From: JACDER01 sp963717765
Lineage (GTDB): Bacteria; Actinomycetota; Thermoleophilia; Gaiellales; Gaiellaceae
Direction: 5' to 3'
DNA: 64,000 nt
Assembly (NCBI GenBank): GCA_963717765.1
Contig: CAVQWX010000007.1
Span: 1 to 64,000, forward strand
The position numbers and the translations under genes were made by a program. Under the pieces are notes generated by a model. It saw nothing but the letters and a program-made list of their open reading frames with translations. It made no database searches and had not been told where the DNA came from. Each line of letters begins with the position of its first letter. Within the stretch, counting starts at the first letter, position 1. Of the stretch, positions 34,577-43,706 are shown in pieces.

Positions 34577-35047
34577 ATGTCGTCGAACGAGGGTAGGTGC
34601 TCGTGCGGAGAGGTGCGCTACCGCCTCTCGTCGGATCCCCTGTTCGTCCACTGCTGCCACTGCCTCAACTGCCAGCGGCAGACCGGTAGCGCGTTCGTGA
34701 TCAACGTCCTGATCGAAGCCGACCGGGTGGAGCTGCTGGCCGGCGAGCCCCGGCCCGTCGCGGTTCGGCGCGACAGCGGCGACGACCAGGTCATCTGGCG
34801 CTGCACCACCTGCCAGGTCGCCCTCTTCAGCACCTACGGCTGGCCGGCTGTCCGCTTCGTGCGAGCCGGCACGCTGGACGATCCCGCGTCGGTCGAGCCG
34901 GATGTCCACATCTACACGCGCTCGAAGCTCCCGTGGGTCACGCTGCCCGAGTCGGCGCCCGCGTTCGACGTGTACTACGACTCGGAGAAGCTGTGGCCCT
35001 CCGAGAGTCTCGAGCGGCTCGAAGCGCTCAAGACGCGGGGATCGTGA
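34577..35047 (+). CDS. GFA-family (DUF636) zinc protein
   Basis: 156 residues. Cys-rich zinc-binding pattern: GRCSCGEVRYRL, HCCHCLNCQRQTGSAF, and RCTTCQVALF, the CxC...CxxC...CxxC arrangement of the formaldehyde-activating-enzyme fold. Most family members have no proven activity. The stop overlaps the methyltransferase GTG by 4 nt, so the two are coupled. Confidence 0.82.
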   Translation: MSSNEGRCSCGEVRYRLSSDPLFVHCCHCLNCQRQTGSAFVINVLIEADRVELLAGEPRPVAVRRDSGDDQVIWRCTTCQVALFSTYGWPAVRFVRAGTLDDPASVEPDVHIYTRSKLPWVTLPESAPAFDVYYDSEKLWPSESLERLEALKTRGS

Positions 35048-35835
35048 GCCCGGGGTACGTCCACGGTTACGGCACGCGCGAACAGCAGCGGCTCGTCGAG
35101 CAGGCCGAGCACTGGCGCCACCGACTGATCGCCGACGGAACCGAGCTGCCACCCGGAACGCGACTGCTCGAGGTCGGGTCCGGCGTCGGGGCGGTGCTGG
35201 CGGTGCTCGGACAGGAGTTTCCCGGTGTTCGTTTGACGGGTCTCGACATCGAGCCGGCGCAGCTCGCGTTCGCGCGCGGCCACCTCGAGCGCTCGGGCGT
35301 GCGCGCGGAGTTGCGGCAGGGAGACGCGCTCGCGCTTCCGTTCGAGGACGAGTCGTTCGACCACGTGTGGATGATGTGGCTGCTCGAGCACATCCCGGAC
35401 GCGGTTGGTGCGCTCCGGGAGGCGAGGCGCGTTCTCGTCCCAGGCGGAGGGATCACTGCGGTCGAAGTCGACTACGGCACTGCGCGCGCGGAGCCCTCCT
35501 CGCCGGTGCTGGAAGCGCTCTTTCGCACGATGGTCCAGGCCATGGCGGCCGCCGGCTGGAGCGATGCGGGGACACGGCTCCCCGGCTGGCTCGGCGATGC
35601 CGGGTTCGGCGAAGTCGAGGAAGGCGAGCGACCGTACTGGTGGACGGACGAGGACCTCGCTCGGCAGGCGCTGTACGCAGCCGACGTCGTGGAGAGCGCA
35701 CTCGATGTCTTGGCGCAGCTTCCGGGCGCGGACGAGGAGGAGCTTCGCCGCGGGCTGGACGACATGCGGAGACTCCCCGATCGTCCCGGCGCAGGCATCG
35801 GATGGGTCGTGCACAAGTCCACCGCGCTCCGCTAG
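35044..35835 (+). CDS. Class I SAM-dependent methyltransferase
   Basis: 263 residues. Motif I LLEVGSGVGAVLAVL (about 41-55), acidic strand LTGLDIEPAQL, then QGDALALPFEDESFDHVWMM and LEHIPDAVGALREARRVLVP. The C-terminal part is helical, as in UbiE/COQ5-like small-molecule methyltransferases. GTG 35044 overlaps the GFA stop. Confidence 0.83.
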   Translation: MSPGYVHGYGTREQQRLVEQAEHWRHRLIADGTELPPGTRLLEVGSGVGAVLAVLGQEFPGVRLTGLDIEPAQLAFARGHLERSGVRAELRQGDALALPFEDESFDHVWMMWLLEHIPDAVGALREARRVLVPGGGITAVEVDYGTARAEPSSPVLEALFRTMVQAMAAAGWSDAGTRLPGWLGDAGFGEVEEGERPYWWTDEDLARQALYAADVVESALDVLAQLPGADEEELRRGLDDMRRLPDRPGAGIGWVVHKSTALR

Positions 35836-35837
35836 TC

Positions 35838-36422
35838 GTGCCCGGGGCCGTTCTACGCGGCGCCGAGGTGGCGAACCCGCTCGAGGTCGCGGTGGGGTTC
35901 CTCGAGAAATGGGCATACGACGCCGATGTCGATACGAGCCCCATGTCGTTCGAGGAGGCGGACCTCAGGCGCGCCAACCGGGGGGGCGCCCGCATTTCGG
36001 CGGCGGAGATCGCGGCGATTCTCGAGCGGCGGCGCGAGATCGAACGCGCGCTGCGTGCGATCCCAGCGGATTCGTCCCTGGCAGCGCGCCGCTCGATTCC
36101 GTGGACGCCGCTCACGGAGCTCTTCGACGCCTTCGCCGGGATCCGCGGCGTGGGATTCTCGAAGATGACGAAGACGCTCCACAAGAAGCGGCCGGCTCTG
36201 ATCCCGATGCTCGACAGCGTCGTGCAGGCGTATCTCGAGGAGCTTCCGAAGAAGGAGTCGCCGTTCGGACAGCAGGCGATCGACCTCGTCCGCGGCTACA
36301 AGGTCGACCTTGACCGCAACCGCGCTGTCCTGCGCGTGACCAGGCGTGAGCTGGCGCGCCGCGGCTACATCGTCACCGAGGTGCGGCTGCTCGATCTCAT
36401 GATCTGGGCCGCGTTCGCGTAG
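35838..36422 (+). CDS. DUF6308-like protein
   Basis: About 194 residues. SAAEIAAILERRREIERAL, PWTPLTELFDAFAGIRGVGF, KMTKTLHKKRPALIPMLDSV and RRELARRGYIVTEVRLLDLM recall DUF6308 proteins; the GIRGVGFSKMTK segment resembles a helix-hairpin-helix DNA-binding turn, which is my inference. GTG 35838 follows the methyltransferase stop by 2 nt. Function unknown. Confidence 0.6.
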   Translation: MPGAVLRGAEVANPLEVAVGFLEKWAYDADVDTSPMSFEEADLRRANRGGARISAAEIAAILERRREIERALRAIPADSSLAARRSIPWTPLTELFDAFAGIRGVGFSKMTKTLHKKRPALIPMLDSVVQAYLEELPKKESPFGQQAIDLVRGYKVDLDRNRAVLRVTRRELARRGYIVTEVRLLDLMIWAAFA

Positions 36423-36442
36423 ACCGGCATACTGGGCGCGAG

Positions 36443-38593
36443 ATGGGCGTGACGGAACGACTCGCCCGCTCCTCGAGCAGGCATCCCTGGCGGACGCTCG
36501 CCGCCTGGGCCGTCGCGATCGTCGTCGCTCTCGCCTTCGCGATCTTCTTCCTCCCGGGCAACCTGACCACCAACGGGCATGTCACGGGCAACCCGGAGTC
36601 GAAGCAGGCGGAGGATCTCTTCTACGACCGCTTCCCTCCGGACAAGAACGGCGTGGACGAGCTGGTCGTCGTCCGCTCTGAGGCACACACAGCCGCCGAC
36701 CCGGCCTTCACGGCTTTCGTGCGCAACCTGCTGGCGCAGGCGAGGGCGACCGGAGTCGTGCGCCACTCGTCCGTCCTCGCGATCTCGAAGGATCGGCACG
36801 CTGCGCTGATCGGCGTTCAGCGCCAGCGCGACGTCGATCGACTCCTGAGCCTCGTCGAGCGCAGCGACGGGCGTGACGGTTTCAGCGTCGTGATGACCGG
36901 CGGCGGCACGCTCGACCACGACTTCAACGCGCTCTCCCAGCACGACCTCAAGTCGGGCGAGCTGCAGGTCGGCCTGCCGGCGGCGCTCATCGTCCTCGTG
37001 CTCGTCTTCGGCGCCGTCGTCGCCGGGCTCGTCCCGCTCCTGATGGCCTTCGTCTCCATCATCGTGGCGCTTGGGCTGTGCGCGCTCGTCGCAGACGCCT
37101 TCAGCCTCTCCGTGTTCGTCGTGAACATGCTGACGGGGATGGGGCTCGCTCTCGGGATCGACTACTCGCTGTTCGTCGTCTCGCGCTACCGGGAGGAGCG
37201 TTCCCGCGGACGGCCGGAGCCCGACGCGATCGGGATATCCGGCGCGACCGCGAGCCGCGCCGTCCTTTTCAGCGGGACCGTGTTCGTGATCGCGCTGAGC
37301 GGAATGCTGCTCGTGCCCTCGAACGTGATGAAAAGCCTCGCCGTGGGCGCGATCAGCGTCGGAATCGTCTCCGTCATCGCGGCCCTGACCCTCCTGCCGG
37401 CCCTGCTCGGGCTGATCGGCGACGGCGTGAACCGGCTGCGCGTGCCCTGGTTCGGGCGGCACATGGGAGAGGCCGGGGAAGGACGCTTCTGGGGCGCCGT
37501 CGTGCGCGCGGTCATCCGCCGCCCGGTGCTGTACCTCGTGACGTTCACGGCGCTTCTGGTCGCGCTCGCAGTGCCGGCGGCGGGTCTCAACCTGGGGGCG
37601 AGTGGCGTGAGCACGCTCCCGAACCGGCTGGAGGCGAAGCGAGGCTACGAGGCGCTCGTACGGGACTTCCCGCAGGCGAGCGCGAGCCCGGCGCTGATAG
37701 CGGTGTCCGGAGACGTGCGCGCCCCTCGGCTGCAGGACGCAATTGCGAGGCTGCGCGCGCAACTCGCGCGCGATCCCGTGTTCGGCCGCAGCGACCTGCG
37801 GGTGGCGCCGAACGGCGACTTGGCCGCGATCGGCGTGGAGGTCGGCGGCGACAAGACCGGCCAGCCGGCGCTGGACGCGATCCGGCATTTGCGGAACGTG
37901 GCGATCCCGAGCGTGTTCTCGGGAACGAACGCGCGCGTCGTCGTGGGAGGCGATACGGCGGACAACGTCGACTTCATCGATGCGATGAACGACTGGCTGC
38001 CGATCGTGTTCGCCTTCGTGCTCGGCTTCAGCTTCGTCCTGCTTACCGTCGTCTTTCGCTCGATCGTGATCGCGGCGACCTCGATCGTCCTCAACCTGCT
38101 CTCGGTGGGCGCGGCCTACGGCCTGGTGATCCTCGTCTTTCGGCACGGGATCGGGAGCGGGTTGCTCGGCTTCCAGCGCGTGGACGCGATCGAGGCGTGG
38201 GTGCCGCTCTTCCTTTTCTCGGTCCTCTTCGGGCTCTCGATGGACTACCAGGTGTTCCTGCTCAGCCGCATCAAGGAGCGCTATGACGCCTCGGGCTCGA
38301 CCACCGACGCGATCACGTACGGCGTCTCGTCCACCGCGCGCATCATCACCGGCGCGGCCCTGATCATCGTGGCAGTCTTCGCCGGCTTCGCCATGGGGGA
38401 TCTCGTCATGTTCCAGCAGATGGGCTTCGGGATCGCAGTCGCGCTGCTGATCGACGCGACGATCATCCGCTCGGTTCTGCTCCCGGCGGCGATGCGGCTG
38501 CTCGGGCGCTGGAACTGGTACCTGCCCCGCTGGCTGGAGTGGCTGCCCCGCATCCAGATCGAGGCGCGCGCGGCGGAGGCTCCGGCCTCATGA
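36443..38593 (+). CDS. MMPL/RND-family membrane transporter
   Basis: 716 residues. Two repeated halves: TM1, an extracytoplasmic domain (about 40-185), five or six TM helices with GLALGIDYSLFVVSRYREE, then a second soluble domain (about 390-525) and TM helices with GLSMDYQVFLLSRIKERYD. Both TM4 copies keep the Asp-Tyr pair used for proton relay. MmpL relatives export lipids or other hydrophobics. ATG 36443 stands 20 nt after the DUF6308 stop; co-transcription is likely. Confidence 0.9.
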   Translation: MGVTERLARSSSRHPWRTLAAWAVAIVVALAFAIFFLPGNLTTNGHVTGNPESKQAEDLFYDRFPPDKNGVDELVVVRSEAHTAADPAFTAFVRNLLAQARATGVVRHSSVLAISKDRHAALIGVQRQRDVDRLLSLVERSDGRDGFSVVMTGGGTLDHDFNALSQHDLKSGELQVGLPAALIVLVLVFGAVVAGLVPLLMAFVSIIVALGLCALVADAFSLSVFVVNMLTGMGLALGIDYSLFVVSRYREERSRGRPEPDAIGISGATASRAVLFSGTVFVIALSGMLLVPSNVMKSLAVGAISVGIVSVIAALTLLPALLGLIGDGVNRLRVPWFGRHMGEAGEGRFWGAVVRAVIRRPVLYLVTFTALLVALAVPAAGLNLGASGVSTLPNRLEAKRGYEALVRDFPQASASPALIAVSGDVRAPRLQDAIARLRAQLARDPVFGRSDLRVAPNGDLAAIGVEVGGDKTGQPALDAIRHLRNVAIPSVFSGTNARVVVGGDTADNVDFIDAMNDWLPIVFAFVLGFSFVLLTVVFRSIVIAATSIVLNLLSVGAAYGLVILVFRHGIGSGLLGFQRVDAIEAWVPLFLFSVLFGLSMDYQVFLLSRIKERYDASGSTTDAITYGVSSTARIITGAALIIVAVFAGFAMGDLVMFQQMGFGIAVALLIDATIIRSVLLPAAMRLLGRWNWYLPRWLEWLPRIQIEARAAEAPAS

Positions 38594-38630
38594 CCGACGC
38601 CCGGCCTGAGGTCGGCGCCTGGCCGCGGGA

Positions 38631-38987
38631 TCAGCGGTAGCCGGCGCGCGCGGCGTACTCCTCGGCCACATACCGCGGCACAGCGCGCGCCCACGCGTCC
38701 TCGACCAGGTCGCGCATCTCGTCGGCGTCGATCGCGGCGAGGTTGACGTGGATCCAGTTGAAGCGCATGTCCGACTCGCTCGGCAGCGCGAACTTGTCGG
38801 GCTCGGTGTCCACGGCGGCCTGGCGGAACTCCTTCGGGAAGCCACAGCCCATCGTCGAGCCGTCCGGCGCGAGCGAGAGGTAGACGATCTGGCCGATGCG
38901 GAACTTCACGCGGCCGCGCACGTGGGCCTCGTAGCTACGTGGGAGCGACGCCGCGAGCTCGCAAATCTCCTCGACGGTCACCGCCAT
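38631..38987 (-). CDS. MmcQ/YjbR-family protein
   Basis: 118 residues. VEEICELAASLPRSYEAHVR, KFRIGQIVYLSL, FPKEFRQAAV, FALPSESDMRFNWIHVNLAA and DEMRDLVEDAWARAVP fit the YjbR double-wing fold, DNA-binding-like proteins of unknown role. ATG 38987 overlaps the YdcF-like gene by 10 nt; last gene of a three-gene operon. Confidence 0.78.
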   Translation of the reverse strand: MAVTVEEICELAASLPRSYEAHVRGRVKFRIGQIVYLSLAPDGSTMGCGFPKEFRQAAVDTEPDKFALPSESDMRFNWIHVNLAAIDADEMRDLVEDAWARAVPRYVAEEYAARAGYR

Positions 38988-39451
38988 CTCGCCGCCCGTA
39001 CGCGGAGCAGCTGAACCGGGAGCGCTGCGAGGCAGGCGAGCTCTCGCGCGCGAACGGCGACCGGAGGCCGGCCGTCCGGAGAAGACGTTTGCACCGGCCT
39101 ATCCGGGAGCGCCGCGCGAACGAGCGACCGGGCGCGCAGCGCGTGCCACCCCGAGGTGACGACCGTCACCTCGGTTGCTTCGAGCCGGCGCGCGGCCTCG
39201 GCGACGCTTGCGGCGTTCCCCACGGTCGAGCGCGCCGTCACGTCCTCGATGAGCCGGGCGGGCCGGCCGTTCCAGGCACCGCGCATCAGCTCGGCCTCGG
39301 AGGTGTCGCCGCGTCGGCGCGACCAGCCGGAGAGAAGCACGGCGTCGTCGCCGGTGACGAGCTGCTCGGCGTGCCGGAGCCGTGCCGCGCACAGCCAGTG
39401 CAGGCCGGGCGTCCGCCGGTTCGAGTAGCCCAGGACGGCGACCAGACGCAT
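38978..39451 (-). CDS. YdcF/ElyC-like (DUF218) protein
   Basis: 157 residues. VAVLGYSNRR, AARLRHAEQLVTGDDAVLLS, SEAELMRGAW and a late VVTSGWHALRARSLVRAAL match the DUF218 fold, associated with envelope polysaccharide or lipid-linked precursors. No membrane anchor is present, unlike ElyC/SanA. ATG 39451 lies 2 nt after the glycosyltransferase stop, so envelope or glycolipid metabolism is a reasonable guess. Confidence 0.75.
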   Translation of the reverse strand: MRLVAVLGYSNRRTPGLHWLCAARLRHAEQLVTGDDAVLLSGWSRRRGDTSEAELMRGAWNGRPARLIEDVTARSTVGNAASVAEAARRLEATEVTVVTSGWHALRARSLVRAALPDRPVQTSSPDGRPPVAVRARELACLAALPVQLLRVRAARWR

Positions 39452-39453
39452 GC

Positions 39454-40173
39454 TCAGCTCCGCTTCCACCAGCGGCGGGCGGCGAGGAGCGTGCCGACGA
39501 TCGTCACGACCACGAGAAGCGCCTTCTTGCCCCTCAGCTTCGACTCGCCGCCCGCGCGCGGCCGCATGTCCACGGGAACCTCGTCCACCCGCAACCCGGC
39601 TTCGCCGAGGCGCAGGAGCGCCTCGACCTCGGGCGCTTCGGTCGTGTACGGACGCGCGAGCACCTCCATCGCCTTCGCGTTCACCGCGTACATGCCGCTG
39701 GTCGCGTCGTAGAAGGGACGGCCGAGGGCGACGGTCATGGAGCGCCGGAGAAGCGCCGTTCCGAGCCGGCGCGGGCCGGACGGCTTGTACCGGTAGGGGG
39801 CGAAGCCGTCGCCGCTGGCGAAGCGCGAGCCGACCGCGACGTCGCAGACGCCGGCCCGCACGCGCTCCAGCAGCCGCACGAGCTCCGCCACGGGATGCTG
39901 GCCGTCGGCGTCCACGCGCACGCAGAACGCGTATCCGTGCTCCGCCGCGTAGCCGTACCCTGCTGCGATGCCGGCCGGGAGGCCGCGGTTGGCCGCGAAC
40001 GAGACGACCTCGGCGGCGTGCTCGCGGGCGACGTCCGCGGTCCGGTCGGTCGAGCCGTCGTCGACCACGAGCACGTCGGCCGCAGGAAGCTCGCGGCGCA
40101 CCTCGTCGAGAACCGCGGGAAGGTTCTCTTCCTCGTTCCATGCCGGTAGGAAGACGAGCGTCTCGGTGCTCAC
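39454..40173 (-). CDS. Family 2 glycosyltransferase
   Basis: 239 residues. GT2 A-fold: FLPAWNEEENLPAVLDEVRR, VVDDGSTDRTADVA, RGLPAGIAAGYGYA, CVRVDADGQHP (D-x-D metal site) and DATSGMYAVNAKAME. A hydrophobic C-terminal segment (ALLVVVTIVGTLLAAR) may anchor it at the membrane. Resembles dolichol/polyprenyl-phosphate mannose synthases. GTG 40173; first gene of the GT2-YdcF-YjbR operon. Confidence 0.85.
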   Translation of the reverse strand: MSTETLVFLPAWNEEENLPAVLDEVRRELPAADVLVVDDGSTDRTADVAREHAAEVVSFAANRGLPAGIAAGYGYAAEHGYAFCVRVDADGQHPVAELVRLLERVRAGVCDVAVGSRFASGDGFAPYRYKPSGPRRLGTALLRRSMTVALGRPFYDATSGMYAVNAKAMEVLARPYTTEAPEVEALLRLGEAGLRVDEVPVDMRPRAGGESKLRGKKALLVVVTIVGTLLAARRWWKRS

Positions 40174-40201
40174 ACATTCAGCCTACGCAGGATGTCGAGA
40201 A

Positions 40202-40564
40202 TCAGCCCGGGTGCGCGAGGATGACTGCGGCCGTCGCGATCCCGAGCAGCACACCGAGCGCCGCGAAGACCAGGCTCGACCGCACGGTGAAAGGCGCGTA
40301 GTCCCCTCGGGCGAGGGCCTCGTCGACGGCTTTCTGGCGCACGTAGGCGTACACGATGCAGGCCACGCCCACGACGGCGAATGCGAGGCCGACCACCTCA
40401 TAGGGCCAGGTCGACCCCCGAGTCAGCTCGGGTACGACCTTGCCGGCGCCCACACCCACGGCGAAAGTCGTCAGTCCCGTACGCCACCAGGCGAGGTACG
40501 TGCGCTCGTTCGCCAGGCGTGTCCGGCGCGTCGCGTCGCGGGCGTCGTGTTCTTCGGGCTCCAC
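40202..40564 (-). CDS. DUF202 membrane protein (YidH-like)
   Basis: 120 residues. LANERTYLAWWRTGLTTFAV is the DUF202 signature; three hydrophobic segments lie at about 28-43, 55-74 and 95-116. Small inner membrane protein, function unknown. Same strand as the GT2 operon, 28 nt upstream, so it may be its first gene. Confidence 0.8.
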   Translation of the reverse strand: MEPEEHDARDATRRTRLANERTYLAWWRTGLTTFAVGVGAGKVVPELTRGSTWPYEVVGLAFAVVGVACIVYAYVRQKAVDEALARGDYAPFTVRSSLVFAALGVLLGIATAAVILAHPG

Positions 40565-40672
40565 AGGCGTCGATTCGGCGGGACGGGGCCGTGTCCTCTG
40601 TCGCCCCGGTGGGCTTCACGTGCAGGTGGAACGGCATGGTTCATTGTGAACCGACTTTCCCGCACGGGGCGG

Positions 40673-40927
40673 ATGTCGAGATTGCGTGGTCGGCTCCGTT
40701 CCAGAGGTGAGAATCCACGAGAACAGGAGTGGCTCGCCGGCTTCCAGATCGTCGAGGTCGACTCCGAGGAGCGGGCGCTCGAGATCGCCGCCCGGCTATC
40801 GGCCGTGCCCGGTGAGGGCGGCGTGCCGATCCAGCAGCCGATCCAGGTCCGGCAGGTGATGGAGGCGGCGCCGAAGGATGCGGCCGAGATGGAGAACTAC
40901 CTACAGACCGCGGGCGGCGAGCGCTGA
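40673..40927 (+). pseudogene. DGPF/YCII protein, C-terminal half only
   Basis: The last about 65 codons read EWLAGFQIVEVDSEERALEI, AARLSAVPGEGGVPIQQPIQ and VRQVMEAAPKD, the second half of the YCII-like protein that partners ECF42 sigma factors. The first half, with the DGPF motif, is missing and is replaced by unrelated Arg-rich codons from ATG 40673. It ends at TGA 40925-40927, in the same frame as the sigma gene. Confidence 0.6.
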
Positions 40928-41008
40928 ACGTCCCGCGTCCGTGGCACGCTCGCCCGGCGGAGCGGGGATTTCGGGGCGGCGGAAGACGCCGTCCAGGAGG
41001 CGCTCATC

Positions 41009-42103
41009 GTGGCGGCGGAGCGGTGGCCGCGTGACGGCGTTCCCGAGAAGCCCCGCGGCTGGCTCCTGCAGACCGCCGAACGGAGGCTGATCGACCAGCT
41101 GCGCAGCGAGCGGTCGCGGCGGCAGCGGGAGGAGCTCGTCGCGCGGGAGCCTCCCGGCGTCGACGTACCCGACGAGGACGACACGCTCACCGTCCTCTTC
41201 ATGTGCTGCCATCCGGCGCTGACCGACGCCTCGGCGATCGCACTGACGCTGCGAGCCGCCGGCGGGTTGACGACAGCCGAGATCGCCGCCGCCTTCCTCG
41301 TGGACGAAGCGACCATGGCGCAGCGGATCAGCCGCGCGAAGCAGCGAATCACGTCCTCGGGACTCGGGTTCCGGATGCCCGGGCCGGGCGAGCGTCCCGC
41401 GCGGGTGCGGCAGGTGCTGCGGGTCCTCTACCTGATCTTCAACGAGGGGTACGCGAGCAGCGCGGGCGGCGAGCTGCAGCGCGCCGAGCTGTCGGAAGAG
41501 GCGATCCGGCTGGCGCGGATGGCGCAGCGGCTCCTTCCCGAGGACGGCGAGGTCACCGGCCTGCTCGCCCTCATGCTTTTGATCAACGCGCGCCGCGTTG
41601 CCCGGACGGACCGGGCGGGAGAGCTCGTCCCGCTGGCCGAACAGGACCGCTCGCTGTGGGATCGTGCGCGAATCGCAGAGGGGACGGCGCTCCTCAGCAG
41701 CGCGATGGGGAGGAAGCCGCTCGGCGAATATCGCGTCCAGGCCGCGATCGCCGCCCTGCACGACCGGGCGGCGACCGCCGACGAGACGGACTGGCCGCAG
41801 ATCCTCGCGCTGTACGGCCTCCTCGAGCAGCTGACCGAAAACCCCGTCGTGACGCTGAACCGCGCGGTCGCAACCGCCATGGCCGAGGGTCCGCAGGCGG
41901 GGCTCGCTGTCCTCGACCAGGTGGGCGACCGGTTGACGGGTCACTACCGCCTGCACTCTGTGCGCGCCCATCTCCTGGAGATGGCGGGCGAGACGGAAGG
42001 CGCCCGGGTCGAGTTCCGCACCGCCGCCGGCCGTGCGACGAACCTGCGTGAGCAGCGCTATCTGACTGCGCAGGCCGCGCGCCTCACCAGGGCGCGACAC
42101 TGA
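41009..42103 (+). CDS. ECF42-type RNA polymerase sigma factor, probably 5'-truncated
   Basis: 364 residues from GTG 41009. Region 2 begins before this start: in-frame codons after the stop at 40927 read RGTLARRSGDFGAAEDAVQE, but no start codon is available there, so the N-terminus of region 2 appears lost. Region 2/4 (RGWLLQTAERRLIDQLRSER; TTAEIAAAFLVDEATMAQRI, the -35-binding helix) and the long SnoaL-less C-terminal domain of ECF42 (RVRQVLRVLYLIFNEGYASS; NPVVTLNRAVATAMAEGP) are intact. Normally works with the adjacent DGPF protein, here also truncated. Confidence 0.75.
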   Translation: MAAERWPRDGVPEKPRGWLLQTAERRLIDQLRSERSRRQREELVAREPPGVDVPDEDDTLTVLFMCCHPALTDASAIALTLRAAGGLTTAEIAAAFLVDEATMAQRISRAKQRITSSGLGFRMPGPGERPARVRQVLRVLYLIFNEGYASSAGGELQRAELSEEAIRLARMAQRLLPEDGEVTGLLALMLLINARRVARTDRAGELVPLAEQDRSLWDRARIAEGTALLSSAMGRKPLGEYRVQAAIAALHDRAATADETDWPQILALYGLLEQLTENPVVTLNRAVATAMAEGPQAGLAVLDQVGDRLTGHYRLHSVRAHLLEMAGETEGARVEFRTAAGRATNLREQRYLTAQAARLTRARH

Positions 42104-42518
42104 CGCCGCCCCACTCTTCGGGTTCGACGTCGCGGACTGTCTGGGTCAGCTCCCACCGGTGGCCGGCGGGATCTTCGACGACGCACGAGCGCTCGCCGTA
42201 CACATGAGTCGTGGGCTCCTCCAGAATCCCTCCCCCTGCGTCACGGGCCCGCGCGAGCGCGGCGTCGACGTCCTCGACGCGCACCTTGATCAGGTGCGTG
42301 ACGACGCCGCCCTCCGGCGCGACCTGTGCGCCGTGAACGTCGGCGACGACGACTGCGCCGTCCGTGCCGACCCGTAACTGGGCACGGTGGTCCTCGCCGA
42401 TCCGCACCCTCTCTCCGAATCCGAAAGCCGATTCCAGCCACTCGACCGCCGCCCGCACGTCCGGATAGATCAAAACCGGGGTCACCGTGGCCGGAGGAGC
42501 AGACCGATTGGTCAGCAC
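42084..42518 (-). CDS. VOC-family protein
   Basis: 144 residues. VTPVLIYPDVRAAVEWLESA, FGERVRIG, HLIKVRVEDVDAALARARDA and YGERSCVVEDPAGHRWELTQ form a VOC module with the C-terminal Glu ligand. GTG 42518 has GGAGGAAT 8 nt upstream and overlaps the DLH stop by 7 nt. Third gene of a GFA-DLH-VOC operon. Its 3' end overlaps the convergent sigma gene by 20 nt. Confidence 0.8.
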   Translation of the reverse strand: MLTNRSAPPATVTPVLIYPDVRAAVEWLESAFGFGERVRIGEDHRAQLRVGTDGAVVVADVHGAQVAPEGGVVTHLIKVRVEDVDAALARARDAGGGILEEPTTHVYGERSCVVEDPAGHRWELTQTVRDVEPEEWGGVSVAPW

Positions 42519-43222
42519 TGGAGATTCCTCCGCCAGAGGTCGAGTGTTCGCTCGAAGTGCCGCTCGGCCGCGTCTCTGTCGTAGATGTCCCGGTCGGCCA
42601 GCGCGAACCCGTGCTCCGTTCCCGGCAGCCGCTCGACCTCGCCGCGCACTCCGGCGTCTGCCATCGCGTCGCGGAAACGACTGACGGACTCCGGCGTCGC
42701 CGTGCGGTCGTGCTCGGCGAAAGCGATGTACAGCTCGCCGCGCACCTGCGGCAGCTCGAGATGGGGTGAGTCCGGCTCGTCCGTGGCGAGAGCGCCCGGA
42801 TGAGCGCCGGAGGCTGCGGCGAACTCCTCCGGCATCGCCGCCGCGGTGTGTACCGCGAAGCGGGCGCCCATGCAGTAGCCGACGCACACCTTCGGGCCAG
42901 GCGACGCAGCCGGGTCGTCCGCGACCGCCTCGAGCACCGCGCGTGTGTCCTCGTCCACCATCTCCGGCGTCAGGCTCCGGACGAGCTCGAAGATCCGCTC
43001 ACGTCCCTCACCGTCCATCGTCAGCTTATCGCCGGCGCGGTGGAAGAGGTCGGGGAGGACGGCGTAGTAGCTGCCGGCGGCATAGCGCCGCGCGTGCTCC
43101 TTCAGCTCCTCGCGGTAGCCGGGCGCGTCCATGAACACGACGGCGACGGGAAACGGCCCCTCGCCTTCGGGATGGGCGGTGAAGACGGTCATGTCATCGG
43201 CGCGGATCTCCTGCTCAGGCAT
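42512..43222 (-). CDS. Dienelactone hydrolase family protein
   Basis: 236 residues. Classical Cys nucleophile elbow VCVGYCMGARFAV, acid in FAEHDRTATPE and His in LPGTEHGFALADR; FMDAPGYREELKEHARRYAA near the N-terminus. Likely opens a lactone in aromatic degradation or a related step. ATG 43222 follows GAGGAG and overlaps the GFA stop (TGATG). Confidence 0.87.
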   Translation of the reverse strand: MPEQEIRADDMTVFTAHPEGEGPFPVAVVFMDAPGYREELKEHARRYAAGSYYAVLPDLFHRAGDKLTMDGEGRERIFELVRSLTPEMVDEDTRAVLEAVADDPAASPGPKVCVGYCMGARFAVHTAAAMPEEFAAASGAHPGALATDEPDSPHLELPQVRGELYIAFAEHDRTATPESVSRFRDAMADAGVRGEVERLPGTEHGFALADRDIYDRDAAERHFERTLDLWRRNLQC

Positions 43223-43635
43223 CAGTACTCCTCGTTCTGGGGGAGGTCGTCGGTGATCTCGTACCACGGTGCCTTCGATCCCACAAAGATGTGCTCCGTC
43301 GGACGAATGCCCGGATCGTCCTCGAGCGAGCCGAGCGCCACGTGCACCCACTCGCCGTCGCGCACGACGGAGTAGAGAAGCGACCCGCAAGCCGCGCAGC
43401 GCGTGTGGTTCTCGTCCTCGGTGCCCACGATCATGAGATCACCCTCCACGACGCGCAGCTTGTCCCGCTCGATTCCCGCGAAGGGCTTGAACGCGGACCC
43501 GGTGGACGCGCGGCAGTTCGAGCAATGGCAGTTGCCCGCGTAGCGGAACTCGTCCGCGACCTCGTAGCGGACGGCGCGGCACTCGCACCTTCCCGCCAGC
43601 ACACGCTGTTCGTCGTTGTCGTTCGAGTCGCTCAT
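43222..43635 (-). CDS. GFA-family (DUF636) zinc protein
   Basis: 137 residues. AGRCECRAVRYEV, NCHCSNCRASTGSAF and RCAACGSLLY are the three zinc-binding Cys pairs of the GFA fold. First gene of a coupled operon with DLH and VOC proteins, a grouping that suggests handling of a small reactive aldehyde or lactone; inference only. Confidence 0.82.
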   Translation of the reverse strand: MSDSNDNDEQRVLAGRCECRAVRYEVADEFRYAGNCHCSNCRASTGSAFKPFAGIERDKLRVVEGDLMIVGTEDENHTRCAACGSLLYSVVRDGEWVHVALGSLEDDPGIRPTEHIFVGSKAPWYEITDDLPQNEEY

Positions 43636-43706
43636 CCCGTCCGGTCCAAGAAGGACAATTTCACTCGCGGGAGAATCGCACGAAAAGTATCTAAAAGGGG
43701 GCTTGG

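Noticed and set aside
36365..38146. 593-codon minus-strand open frame opposite the MMPL transporter
   Set aside because: Very His/Arg/Asp-rich composition from the antisense of a GC-rich gene, no domain, no ribosome binding site; the plus strand encodes a clear MMPL protein.
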